Assembly (NCBI RefSeq): GCF_003390335.1 | Contig: NZ_QUOU01000001.1 | Span: forward strand, 1,798,001-1,862,000 | From: Thalassotalea euphylliae | Lineage (GTDB): Bacteria > Pseudomonadota > Gammaproteobacteria > Enterobacterales > Alteromonadaceae | Direction of reading: 5' to 3' | Length of the DNA stretch: 64,000 nt | Part shown: piece by piece, positions 38,840 through 47,511 of the stretch | Layout of the letters: every line of letters starts with the position of its first letter | How positions within the stretch are numbered: position 1 is the first letter of the stretch | The notes under the pieces: model-generated | Database searches by the model: none | Told to the model about the DNA's origin: nothing | Seen by the model: only the letters and a program-made list of their open reading frames with translations | Position numbers and translations under genes: made by a program

Positions 38840-39262
38840 TTACTGAATGTTTTCAACTTGGTACGCCTTGCCATAACAAACAATGCTGGCATGGCATTGG
38901 CGGCTTTCAATTTGTTGATGGGTAACTTCGGCACAACCGGAAAATACAATGGCATTAGCACCGAGTTGATAAGCGTTGCGGCGCGCTTGCGTGCGCGCTT
39001 CAATTTTATCGGGTGGTGCTAAATGTGCTTTAGCTTGACAGTGTTCGCCCTCAACCATACCGATCATTTGGTACTTGCCGGGAAACGCTTGCTCATTATC
39101 AAAAATGGTGACTTCGCCCGGCGAAAAATAATGGCTGAAATTTTCGCGATCTAAATTGGTATGCACTGTACTGATTTTGGCGCAGCTGCTTAGCAACAAT
39201 GCGCAACTTGTCATACCTAAATAGGCAAGTACTTGGTTAGCGGTTAAGTGTTTAATACTCAT
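38840..39262 (-). CDS. rcsF: Outer-membrane lipoprotein RcsF
   Basis: This 140-residue lipoprotein has lipobox LLSSC and the four conserved Cys of RcsF (in EGEHCQ, FSGCAE and SRQCHASIVC) that form two disulfides. It also carries ARTQARRNAYQLGANAIVF. In enterobacteria RcsF senses envelope stress and signals to IgaA and the Rcs phosphorelay; no rcsBCD genes lie in this window. ATG 39262 is chosen over the TTG just before it. It is upstream of trmO in one operon. Confidence 0.87.
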   Translation of the reverse strand: MSIKHLTANQVLAYLGMTSCALLLSSCAKISTVHTNLDRENFSHYFSPGEVTIFDNEQAFPGKYQMIGMVEGEHCQAKAHLAPPDKIEARTQARRNAYQLGANAIVFSGCAEVTHQQIESRQCHASIVCYGKAYQVENIQ

Positions 39263-39401
39263 CAAAAATGGTTCATCGAAAATAGTTGATTAAAAAATTG
39301 CTAATAGGCTTGCTCAATTAAACACAAGACACAAGGCGACTATGTTTGTTTTCGTGGTTTGCTTTCATGGCTTGCTTTCGTGTGCCCTGTTTTCATGCGT
39401 C

Positions 39402-39653
39402 TTATTTTCGCGCCGTTGCGACAAGCCAAAATACGCTACTATAAGCCATATACTGCCCCGACATAAAAATTACCATTTTCGGCCAAAAAGGCGTTTCTTC
39501 GCTAAAAAAGCTTAATGCCCACATGGCAGGTGCGGCAATGACTTCATAGCCGGGCAGTGAAACTGGCACCATATGGTAATTAAACAAAAAGGCGATTAAC
39601 CCCAAAACAATGCCGAGTAGCCCCCAACGGGTAGCGAATTGTAACCTGCTCAT
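39402..39653 (-). CDS. Small inner-membrane protein, unknown
   Basis: This is an 83-residue hydrophobic protein with two membrane helices (GLLGIVLGLIAFLFNYHMV and a C-terminal VFWLVATARK segment). I do not recognise a family. I chose ATG 39653 because AAGGA lies 6 bases before it; the longer frame from 39686 has no such site. Confidence 0.55.
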   Translation of the reverse strand: MSRLQFATRWGLLGIVLGLIAFLFNYHMVPVSLPGYEVIAAPAMWALSFFSEETPFWPKMVIFMSGQYMAYSSVFWLVATARK

Positions 39654-39755
39654 CTTATTCCTTGATAGTAAAATTATCGTGCTCACAATGTTAATGATGG
39701 TCGCGCCAATGATGGCTTTAGTAATTGTTGGTCAAATAACAAATAGGCCATCGCA

Positions 39756-40142
39756 TTAACGAAAATAACACTGCACCGCTAAATCAGCGGTGAACACAAT
39801 GTCAACTCGCTTGTGATACTCACTATGGGTGACATAACCACAAGCGCCGCTAACCTCAGTGTTTACCGATTCGCCAAGCTCAATACGATAGTGATATTCC
39901 CCATCTTGCTGAGCAAGGGCATAGTAAATGGTATTGATGTTATTCGGGGCAATATCACCAAAATTCAAGTGGCTATTGGGCAGGGTAACACTGGCTTTTT
40001 CAATCAGGTAATGTGATTTATTGACTAGCGTAACGCTTGGCTGCAAGAAAAAGTAGGCTTGATACGCAAGGATTAAGCCCGCGATAAACAGCGCAGAAAA
40101 AATCACTAAACGTTTGTTTAATATGGCTAGTACATTTCGCAT
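39756..40142 (-). CDS. Membrane-anchored protein, unknown
   Basis: This 128-residue protein has one N-terminal membrane helix (LVIFSALFIAGLILAYQAYFFL) and a beta-rich outer domain with two Cys (GACGYV and AVQCYF) that could form a disulfide in the periplasm. No family is recognised. It is the last gene before CRISPR array 1 and is divergent from it. Confidence 0.55.
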   Translation of the reverse strand: MRNVLAILNKRLVIFSALFIAGLILAYQAYFFLQPSVTLVNKSHYLIEKASVTLPNSHLNFGDIAPNNINTIYYALAQQDGEYHYRIELGESVNTEVSGACGYVTHSEYHKRVDIVFTADLAVQCYFR

Positions 40143-40288
40143 GAGTTGAGCATTAGCTAAGTATTAGTTGAATAAGTGATTACTTACAGAGAGTTACCTC
40201 AAACTTTACAATATTAGCGCCGTACTTCACAAGCGCTTGAATTGTTCGCTGAAATAACAGATAACTAGGACTTCGAGGGGAAGCAAAT

Positions 40289-40420
40289 TTACCCTTTATT
40301 TTTGCTCTTTAAAAAACACTAATAATTTCAATTGGTTAAAAATCAACTGAAAATTTGGGTAAAAAAGCCTAATGCCAGTTAATTGATTGGTATTAATGAT
40401 TATTCTCGCGATAAACTATT
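40289..40420 (+). promoter_or_regulatory. Leader of CRISPR array 1
   Basis: This AT-rich region abuts the first repeat. It shares two blocks with the leader of array 2 at exactly the same distances from the first repeat: TTACCCTTTATTTTTG (132 bases upstream) and TTTGGGTAAAAAAG (67 bases upstream), plus CTATT at the junction. Such blocks normally contain the array promoter and the adaptation signals for Cas1-Cas2. Confidence 0.8.
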
Positions 40421-41348
40421 GTTCACTGCCGCACAGGCAGCTTAGAAATCGCCGGGTGCCAAGCCATTGGCGAGCATTTCGTTCACTGCCGCACAGGCAG
40501 CTTAGAAAGAGGACATCTGAAAACTTTTTGGTCAGATGTTGTTCACTGCCGCACAGGCAGCTTAGAAAACCATAAGGAATCCTTAAAACGTTGCTCATAC
40601 GTTCACTGCCGCACAGGCAGCTTAGAAAGTGAGGTGATGCGTTTAGATAATGGAGATTTTGTTCACTGCCGCACAGGCAGCTTAGAAACAGAGGGTAAAA
40701 CTGGGCCATGTGATGACAATGTTCACTGCCGCACAGGCAGCTTAGAAAACCAAAATTTTCAATAGCTATTTCATCAAAAAGTTCACTGCCGCACAGGCAG
40801 CTTAGAAACTTGAGTAAATGGCATTGGAAGTCTCAATAAAGTTCACTGCCGCACAGGCAGCTTAGAAAGCTCAGGCAAAACTTAAAAATAGAACGCACAA
40901 GTTCACTGCCGCACAGGCAGCTTAGAAATTGCTGCAATGCGTTGATAATCTCCGCCGAGGGTTCACTGCCGCACAGGCAGCTTAGAAAATCGTGATTTAA
41001 ACCTTTAGGTGACTGTGTGCGTTCACTGCCGCACAGGCAGCTTAGAAAACTAAAGGGTCGGCGGGTGATACTGCCGCGACGTTCACTGCCGCACAGGCAG
41101 CTTAGAAAGCTATACGATGTAAAAATGCCAGGTCCGTTTCGTTCACTGCCGCACAGGCAGCTTAGAAATTTGACCATGGATGAAAATTGAATTTCAGCCA
41201 GTTCACTGCCGCACAGGCAGCTTAGAAATATATCGCAGATAAAATGGGGTTATCCCCAGTGTTCACTGCCGCACAGGCAGCTTAGAAAGCGAATGGCCTG
41301 TAAAATATCGACCATTGGCAGTTCACTGCCGCACAGGCAGCTTAGAAA

Positions 41349-41800
41349 TTTATCCAAAAGTAAAATCAATGCTAGTTGAAGTTCACTGCCGCACAGGCAG
41401 CTTAGAAAAGTCGAGCAATTCGGCCGTTGAATGAAACGCGGTTCACTGCCGCACAGGCAGCTTAGAAAATTTATCATCAAAAGTCATTTGCTCAAAATAG
41501 GTTCACTGCCGCACAGGCAGCTTAGAAATTGCCAAAGATAGGTTTTAGATGCTTGGTAACGTTCACTGCCGCACAGGCAGCTTAGAAAATATACCGCACT
41601 GATAATGAATCAGTGGTGTAGTTCACTGCCGCACAGGCAGCTTAGAAAGTGCTCCTCTAACCGTACCAGCGCTTCGGCTTGTTCACTGCCGCACAGGCAG
41701 CTTAGAAAAGTTGACGACCATGTTTAAATGAGCGCACCACGTTCACTGCCGCACAGGCAGCTTAGAAAATGTTGTGCTTTGGCTTTCGCATCGGTGAAAC
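41349..41800 (+). repeat. Spacer block, copy A of internal duplication
   Basis: Eight consecutive spacers start here. Seven of them (beginning TTTATCCAAA, AGTCGAGCAA, ATTTATCATC, TTGCCAAAGA, ATATACCGCA, AGTTGACGAC, ATGTTGTGCT) recur in the same order in copy B at 43860. The sixth (starting GTGCTCCTCT, 41649) is present only here. Confidence 0.95.
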
Positions 41801-42657
41801 GTTCACTGCCGCACAGGCAGCTTAGAAAGACAACGAACCTGCGTTAAGCATTGATAAGCGGTTCACTGCCGCACAGGCAGCTTAGAAACCTCAACCTTTG
41901 GCTTAAACCATCCTGTGATCGTTCACTGCCGCACAGGCAGCTTAGAAATATTGGTCGCCTTGGCATAAGCTATCCCTTTTTGTTCACTGCCGCACAGGCA
42001 GCTTAGAAATTGTGAAGCTACTGATAAATATTTTTCAACTTGTTCACTGCCGCACAGGCAGCTTAGAAAAATAACGATGCCAATGCACAAGCAGCAAGAA
42101 TGTTCACTGCCGCACAGGCAGCTTAGAAATGAAGGTCTGGGTGACACGTCGATAATCTATCTGTTCACTGCCGCACAGGCAGCTTAGAAAGCATAGTAAA
42201 GACCGATAGCGTAGAGATAATCGTTCACTGCCGCACAGGCAGCTTAGAAAAGCTATCAAAAGCTTAAACATGCACTTTTTGGGTTCACTGCCGCACAGGC
42301 AGCTTAGAAATGTGCATCTACCTGTATCGCCTCTTCGATACGGTTCACTGCCGCACAGGCAGCTTAGAAACTAAGCTTGTTGATATTTTAATACTAAATA
42401 AAGTTCACTGCCGCACAGGCAGCTTAGAAAGAGCGAGGCGCTAAAAGCCAAATGGTGGTTATGTTCACTGCCGCACAGGCAGCTTAGAAATTTAAAATAT
42501 TCATCAGCCATTTGTCTCACTGGTTCACTGCCGCACAGGCAGCTTAGAAATTCATTAGCTACGACTTTTAAAGTATTTGTTTGTTCACTGCCGCACAGGC
42601 AGCTTAGAAAATCTACGAAAAGGCACTTGTAATAAACCCAGCGTTCACTGCCGCACA

Positions 42658-42706
42658 CGACTCCATGGAAGGAGGAGGTAGGGCGACGCATGGATGCCAA
42701 AGCCGA
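42658..42706. repeat. 49-nt insert in CRISPR repeat loop, copy 1
   Basis: The repeat at 42643-42719 is split after its first 15 nt (GTTCACTGCCGCACA) and resumes with GGCAGCTTAGAAA. The insert begins CGACTCCATGG, contains AAGGAGGAGGTAGGG, and ends GCATGGATGCCAAAGCCGA. It holds TCCATG/CATGGA inverted arms and two direct CATGG copies 25 nt apart. Copies 2-4 are identical. Confidence 0.97.
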
Positions 42707-43859
42707 GGCAGCTTAGAAATCAAAACTTAATTGTTCTGTCACCATATAATGGTTCACTGCCGCACAGGCAGCTTAGAAATGCTTACCCTGACACAACGGC
42801 CGCTAGCCGTGGTTCACTGCCGCACAGGCAGCTTAGAAATGTGTGAAATTTTTTACATTTGTGCTTCAAACGTTCACTGCCGCACAGGCAGCTTAGAAAT
42901 AGATCACGCACCGTCTGCGTGTCCGGCGGGGGTTCACTGCCGCACAGGCAGCTTAGAAATTAATTGCTGTTGCACTTGTAAGTGCTGCGGGGTTCACTGC
43001 CGCACAGGCAGCTTAGAAACCTGACCTCTTTTTTTGAGTTGGTTTGTAAATGTTCACTGCCGCACAGGCAGCTTAGAAATAAAAAAACACCATTCTGGAA
43101 TTGTTTCAAATGTTCACTGCCGCACAGGCAGCTTAGAAATGGCGAAAAAAAGCGTTTGAACGACGTCAGCTGTTCACTGCCGCACAGGCAGCTTAGAAAG
43201 GAGGAAAACACTGGACCGAGCTTAGCAATACGTTCACTGCCGCACAGGCAGCTTAGAAAGGCAAGAGGTTTACCAAGCTAACCGTCGTTAAGTTCACTGC
43301 CGCACAGGCAGCTTAGAAAACCAGTAGGTATGTAATGCCTAGAGCCACTAAGTTCACTGCCGCACAGGCAGCTTAGAAAAGACCAACAGAAACGGCCTAA
43401 GATATCTAGCTGTTCACTGCCGCACAGGCAGCTTAGAAATATGTACATAACACAAGAACAAGTAACGCCAGGTTCACTGCCGCACAGGCAGCTTAGAAAT
43501 TTAAGCAAGAAGGCATGACCGCAGCAATCGCGTTCACTGCCGCACAGGCAGCTTAGAAAATTAACTTACGCTGGTGAAGTTCACCAAGAATGTTCACTGC
43601 CGCACAGGCAGCTTAGAAATGCTTGAGTAAATCTTCAAGCTTTAAACCGGAGTTCACTGCCGCACAGGCAGCTTAGAAAAAAATGTCAGGCGTTGAGGTG
43701 GTTGAGCTCGAGTTCACTGCCGCACAGGCAGCTTAGAAAACACTTCACGGCGAACGGAGCGCAGTAGCGCTGTTCACTGCCGCACAGGCAGCTTAGAAAT
43801 CAAAGGGCATGTACTGCATACGGCTAAAAATGTTCACTGCCGCACAGGCAGCTTAGAAA

Positions 43860-44251
43860 TTTATCCAAAAGTAAAATCAATGCTAGTTGAAGTTCACTGC
43901 CGCACAGGCAGCTTAGAAAAGTCGAGCAATTCGGCCGTTGAATGAAACGCGGTTCACTGCCGCACAGGCAGCTTAGAAAATTTATCATCAAAAGTCATTT
44001 GCTCAAAATAGGTTCACTGCCGCACAGGCAGCTTAGAAATTGCCAAAGATAGGTTTTAGATGCTTGGTAACGTTCACTGCCGCACAGGCAGCTTAGAAAA
44101 TATACCGCACTGATAATGAATCAGTGGTGTAGTTCACTGCCGCACAGGCAGCTTAGAAAAGTTGACGACCATGTTTAAATGAGCGCACCACGTTCACTGC
44201 CGCACAGGCAGCTTAGAAAATGTTGTGCTTTGGCTTTCGCATCGGTGAAAC
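43860..44251 (+). repeat. Spacer block, copy B of internal duplication
   Basis: Seven spacers are identical and in the same order to copy A at 41349, lacking its sixth spacer. A further shared spacer (starting AGCTATCAAA) recurs downstream of both blocks, at 42251 and 44640. Shared spacers flanked by different neighbours show recombination within or between arrays rather than repeated acquisition. Confidence 0.95.
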
Positions 44252-44987
44252 GTTCACTGCCGCACAGGCAGCTTAGAAAATCGGCATAAAATAACTTTGA
44301 ATTTGGTTTTCGTTCACTGCCGCACAGGCAGCTTAGAAATAGCTGGTTGAACACGTAGGAAAATACTAATTGTTCACTGCCGCACAGGCAGCTTAGAAAA
44401 TCTGCAAATAACTTTCTAGCGTATCAAATGAGTTCACTGCCGCACAGGCAGCTTAGAAAATAAATCATAAATTGTTCCGCTAGCTCGCTTGGTTCACTGC
44501 CGCACAGGCAGCTTAGAAAATAGAAGATGATACAAAGATAAACTACTGGGAGTTCACTGCCGCACAGGCAGCTTAGAAAGATAGTACTTTAGGCACTACT
44601 TGCTGATTTATGTTCACTGCCGCACAGGCAGCTTAGAAAAGCTATCAAAAGCTTAAACATGCACTTTTTGGGTTCACTGCCGCACAGGCAGCTTAGAAAG
44701 AAGACAGTTGCAGGTTCGGTGCCTATCACTCGTTCACTGCCGCACAGGCAGCTTAGAAAATCCCAATTTGCTATAGAACTCTTCTAACAAAGTTCACTGC
44801 CGCACAGGCAGCTTAGAAACATAAGGGAAACGTTAAGGATAGGGAAACAATTGTTCACTGCCGCACAGGCAGCTTAGAAAGAGCAAGTAAGAGATTATCT
44901 TGGCGTAACCTTGTTCACTGCCGCACAGGCAGCTTAGAAAAATCGGTAAATAAAACATTTAAGCTTATGAAAGTTCACTGCCGCACA

Positions 44988-45036
44988 CGACTCCATGGAA
45001 GGAGGAGGTAGGGCGACGCATGGATGCCAAAGCCGA
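44988..45036. repeat. 49-nt insert in CRISPR repeat loop, copy 2
   Basis: Identical in sequence and position within the repeat (44973-45049) to copy 1. Both neighbouring spacers are of normal length. Confidence 0.97.
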
Positions 45037-45156
45037 GGCAGCTTAGAAAGCTGGCTGACATGCTCTATCGCACAAAAGAAGGTTCACTGCCGCACAGGCA
45101 GCTTAGAAACCGATCACCAAAACAAAGAACGCGTTTACCTCGTTCACTGCCGCACA

Positions 45157-45205
45157 CGACTCCATGGAAGGAGGAGGTAGGGCGACGCATGGATGCCAAA
45201 GCCGA
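45157..45205. repeat. 49-nt insert in CRISPR repeat loop, copy 3
   Basis: Identical insert in the repeat at 45142-45218, only one normal repeat away from copy 2 and three repeats from the end of the array. Confidence 0.97.
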
Positions 45206-45370
45206 GGCAGCTTAGAAATTCTCACGTTGGCTAAATGCGCCATAATATGAGTTCACTGCCGCACAGGCAGCTTAGAAAGTGTCACGATGCAAGCTAAACG
45301 CCTCAGCTATGTTCACTGCCGCACAGGCAGCTTAGAAATGACGGTAATGAAATGATTGACGCTCAGGCCA

Positions 45371-45414
45371 GTTCATTGCTGCCCAAGTCTCCATGGCAGC
45401 CAAAGCCAAAGGAA
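45371..45414. repeat. Degenerate terminal repeat with collapsed insert relic
   Basis: GTTCATTGCTGCCCA matches the first 15 nt of the repeat with three changes. It continues AGTCTCCATGG, then CAGCCAAAGCC, then AAAGG. This is what the 49-nt insert would give if the 25 nt between its two CATGG copies were deleted. The normal GGCAGCTTAGAAA end is lost. Confidence 0.6.
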
Positions 45415-45434
45415 TATAATTGTTGCCACACAAG

Positions 45435-45968
45435 CTATGAAGGAAACAGCTGCTCCACGGTTTTCATCGGGAGAAACATACGAATACAGCCATTGTGCTC
45501 ACACAAAACCTGAAACCCAAATTTTGTATAAAAAGAATGTGCTGAGTTTGTCAGGCAATCAACCACAATAGCATACGCCGGCATATGCTGATTAACCTCC
45601 CACAAATACTTTAATGCGCGAATTAAGCTGATTTTGCCTAATCCCGAACCGTGAAACGCTTTGTGTACCGCTAACTGTGCCAGCAAAAAAACAGGGACTG
45701 GATATCGAGGTAATTTTTTGGCGAGCGGGCTAGGTAATGTGTCGCGACGAATTGAGGTGGGCGCTACGCTGTAAAAAGCGCAAATAGCAAACTTTTGATT
45801 TAACAATGGTTGCGCACTTGGCAGCACCATTATTCGACTAATGCCAGCCTGCATATGCTTAGCCGCTTGAGTTCTAATAAACGTGTTTAGCGCTTGCTCT
45901 CCACAGTCAAATACATTGCGATCATGCTTTGTTTTACTTAGCTCAACAAATTCGGTAGCCCAACTCAC
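45435..45968 (-). CDS. GNAT acetyltransferase toxin (TacT/AtaT-like)
   Basis: This 177-residue GNAT protein has an acetyl-CoA loop (QLAVHKAFHGSGLGKISLIRAL) and a C-terminal catalytic-Tyr segment (SAHSFYTKFGFQVL). Toxins of this class acetylate the amino group of charged tRNA and stop translation. The gene starts at GTG 45968, overlapping the antitoxin stop by 4 bases (GTGA). It runs towards array 1, ending only about 36 bases from the terminal repeat, so array read-through would be antisense to it. It is intact as far as can be seen. Confidence 0.9.
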   Translation of the reverse strand: MSWATEFVELSKTKHDRNVFDCGEQALNTFIRTQAAKHMQAGISRIMVLPSAQPLLNQKFAICAFYSVAPTSIRRDTLPSPLAKKLPRYPVPVFLLAQLAVHKAFHGSGLGKISLIRALKYLWEVNQHMPAYAIVVDCLTNSAHSFYTKFGFQVLCEHNGCIRMFLPMKTVEQLFPS

Positions 45969-46234
45969 TTAATCTTGCTCTTATCGGTGAATTTTGCTGC
46001 TGCTAACAACGCCTGATTGGGTGCTTGAGCTTGCTCGCATGCCGACATGAACTCGTCAAAAACACTGGCACTTACCGTCATACTTTCATGCTCTTTAATA
46101 ACATGAGTGGCGTCTTCATCCATTAGCCTAACCACATATTCGGTTAGACTTTTAAGCCCCAGTAATGCCGACGCTTTTTCGGCTTTCGCTTTGATCTCTT
46201 CATCAAGGCGAATATCTAAACGAGCAGTTGCCAT
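45965..46234 (-). CDS. DUF1778 ribbon-helix-helix antitoxin (TacA-like)
   Basis: This 89-residue antitoxin has an N-terminal RHH DNA-binding domain (ATARLDIRLDEEIKAKAEKASALLGLKSLTEYVV) and a C-terminal tail (SVFDEFMSACEQAQAPNQAL) that would wrap the GNAT toxin. ATG 46234 is preferred because AGGAG is then 9 bases away; ATG 46240 is too close. It is cotranscribed with the toxin. A palindrome overlaps the translation start region, a likely autoregulatory operator. An IS3-family element begins 53 bases upstream. Confidence 0.9.
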   Translation of the reverse strand: MATARLDIRLDEEIKAKAEKASALLGLKSLTEYVVRLMDEDATHVIKEHESMTVSASVFDEFMSACEQAQAPNQALLAAAKFTDKSKIK

Positions 46235-46239
46235 AATCA

Positions 46240-46268
46240 TACACTCCTAGTGTACGGAGCCATTCCGT
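46240..46268. promoter_or_regulatory. Putative operator of toxin-antitoxin operon
   Basis: Two adjacent palindromes: TACACT-CCT-AGTGTA (46240-46254) and ACGGA-GCCAT-TCCGT (46254-46268), directly upstream of and overlapping the antitoxin start. RHH antitoxins commonly bind such sites to repress their own promoter. Confidence 0.55.
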
Positions 46269-46296
46269 AAATCTATTCCGCAAACATTTGTTCTGG

Positions 46297-47118
46297 TCAA
46301 CTCCAGCCGGACACTTTTCTAAAAGAATTTTCATACTCTACTGGTGACAGATCACCATTAGCTGAATGCAGTCTTTCTAAGTTGTAATACTTCATATAAT
46401 CGACAACATCATTTTTCATATGCTCACGCGTAGGTTGAGCCACTTTAAGTAACCAATCATGTTTCAAACTGCCAAAGAACCTCTCCACTACTGCGTTATC
46501 CCAACAGGCTCCCACATCACCCATACTCGCTCGAATACCAAATTGTTCGAGCAGCTGACGGTAACGCTTACTGGTGTATTGAGAGCCTCGGTCAGAGTGG
46601 AATACTAAGCCTTTAGCTGGTTTTCTCAGGTTATAAGCCCTAATCATGGCTTTCATCACTAAGTCAGTCGTCATACGTTTATCTATATGCCAACCAACAA
46701 TGCGTCGAGAATATAAATCCATCACAACAGCAAGATACATCCAACCTTCGCCTGTTTTTAAATAAGTCACATCACCAGCCCAAATCTGATTTGGCCCCAA
46801 CGGATTAAAGTTCTGATTAAGCAAATTATCTGCAACTGCATCAGCATGCTTACGCTTCGTTGTTACCTTGTAGGCAACTCGCTGCTTTACTTTCAGGTTC
46901 AACGCTTCCATGAGCTTTCGAGTTCTGTGCTTACCAATTTCAAAGCCTTCTTTGCGTAAGTTTTTATGTAGCTCGCGATAGCCCAAGCTTTCACGACTGC
47001 GTTTAAACAGCGCTTTAGCTCGCCGATATAAATGAAGCTCTTCTGCCGTAATTAACTTGGCTGGCCGTTTGAGCCATGCATAGTAAGCAGAGCGACTGAC
47101 TTGCATCACAGCACACAT
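46297..47118 (-). CDS. IS3-family transposase OrfB (DDE integrase domain)
   Basis: The 273-residue reading frame contains HTH_21-like and rve integrase domains with catalytic DDE: Asp in AGDVTYLKTG, Asp in FHSDRGSQYTS, and Glu in NAVVERFFGSLK. It is normally made as an OrfAB fusion by -1 frameshifting from orfA. The frame begins inside or just after orfA, and its stop codon is close to the left inverted repeat. Confidence 0.93.
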   Translation of the reverse strand: MCAVMQVSRSAYYAWLKRPAKLITAEELHLYRRAKALFKRSRESLGYRELHKNLRKEGFEIGKHRTRKLMEALNLKVKQRVAYKVTTKRKHADAVADNLLNQNFNPLGPNQIWAGDVTYLKTGEGWMYLAVVMDLYSRRIVGWHIDKRMTTDLVMKAMIRAYNLRKPAKGLVFHSDRGSQYTSKRYRQLLEQFGIRASMGDVGACWDNAVVERFFGSLKHDWLLKVAQPTREHMKNDVVDYMKYYNLERLHSANGDLSPVEYENSFRKVSGWS

Positions 47119-47165
47119 CTTGCGGACGTCATGAGCCTGACTATTGGCTTTGACGAACTCGTACT

Positions 47166-47453
47166 TTACTTCATTTCTTTCGCAAAGAAGGCGCTTGCCT
47201 TTTTTAAGATCTCTTTCTCCACTTTGAGTTCTTTAACTTCTTTTCTCAGTCGTTTTAGCTCTGCTCGTTCACCTTCACTTAACGCATTGCCAGCTTGTTG
47301 TTGTTCAAGTTTAGCTTTCCAGTTATAAATGAGTTTAGTTGTAATTCCCAAAGAGGCTGCGGCTTGTGAGACCGTATAGCCTTGCTCAGTCACTAAAGCT
47401 ACAGCTTCTTGTTTAAATTCGGTTGTATAGGTTTTGTTTTTTCGTTTTGTCAT
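47166..47453 (-). CDS. IS3-family transposase OrfA (HTH_Tnp_1)
   Basis: This 95-residue protein has a helix-turn-helix (FKQEAVALVTEQGYTVSQAAASLG) and a leucine-zipper-like coiled coil (ERAELKRLRKEVKELKVEKEILKKA). Near its end the coding strand reads CTTAAAAAAGG (T-run at 47200-47205), the A6G slippery sequence used for programmed -1 frameshifting into orfB. Confidence 0.93.
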   Translation of the reverse strand: MTKRKNKTYTTEFKQEAVALVTEQGYTVSQAAASLGITTKLIYNWKAKLEQQQAGNALSEGERAELKRLRKEVKELKVEKEILKKASAFFAKEMK

Positions 47454-47511
47454 TTAACACCTCAATATTGGAACATTGTCCTTTATTAAAGTGTCCGGCT
47501 CAATTAAACCA

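Larger units (their letters stand above)
40421..45398 (+). CRISPR. CRISPR array 1, type I-F, 81 repeats
   Basis: The 28-nt repeat starts GTTCACTGCC and ends CTTAGAAA. Its hairpin is CTGCC-GCACA-GGCAG, the Cas6f substrate. I count 81 repeats (including a degenerate last one at 45371) and 80 spacers. Spacers are 32 nt except three of 33 nt (41949, 42130, 44820). Transcription is rightwards from the leader. Three repeats (42643, 44973, 45142) carry a 49-nt insert in the loop. Seven spacers in a row are duplicated. The terminal repeat is diverged, as expected for the oldest end. No spacer target could be assigned by eye. Confidence 0.98.
46294..47511 (-). mobile_element. IS3-family insertion sequence, complete
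   Basis: The 1218-base element has imperfect terminal inverted repeats: the left end starts TGGTCAACTC and the right end, reversed, TGGTTTAATT, both leading to GCCGGACACTTT. It is flanked by a 4-base target duplication GTTC (46290-46293 and 47512-47515). It carries overlapping orfA and orfB with an A6G slippery site. The intact ends and duplication indicate a fairly recent insertion between the toxin-antitoxin operon and cas1. Confidence 0.92.

Noticed and set aside
42643..42719. The 49-nt insert as a sequencing or assembly error
   Set aside because: It occurs four times, identically, in two arrays and beside different spacers, with flanking spacers of normal length; an error of this form is unlikely, though long reads would settle it.
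40387..45215. Open frames inside array 1 encoding repeated peptides such as FLSCLCGSE or SLPHRQLR
   Set aside because: They are translations of the CRISPR repeats and spacers, not genes; frames exist on both strands because the 60-base period is a multiple of 3.
46294..47511. Considered whether the transposase is a CRISPR-associated transposon (Tn7-like)
   Set aside because: It is an ordinary IS3-family OrfAB with its own inverted repeats and a 4-base target duplication; no tnsABC or tniQ genes are present.
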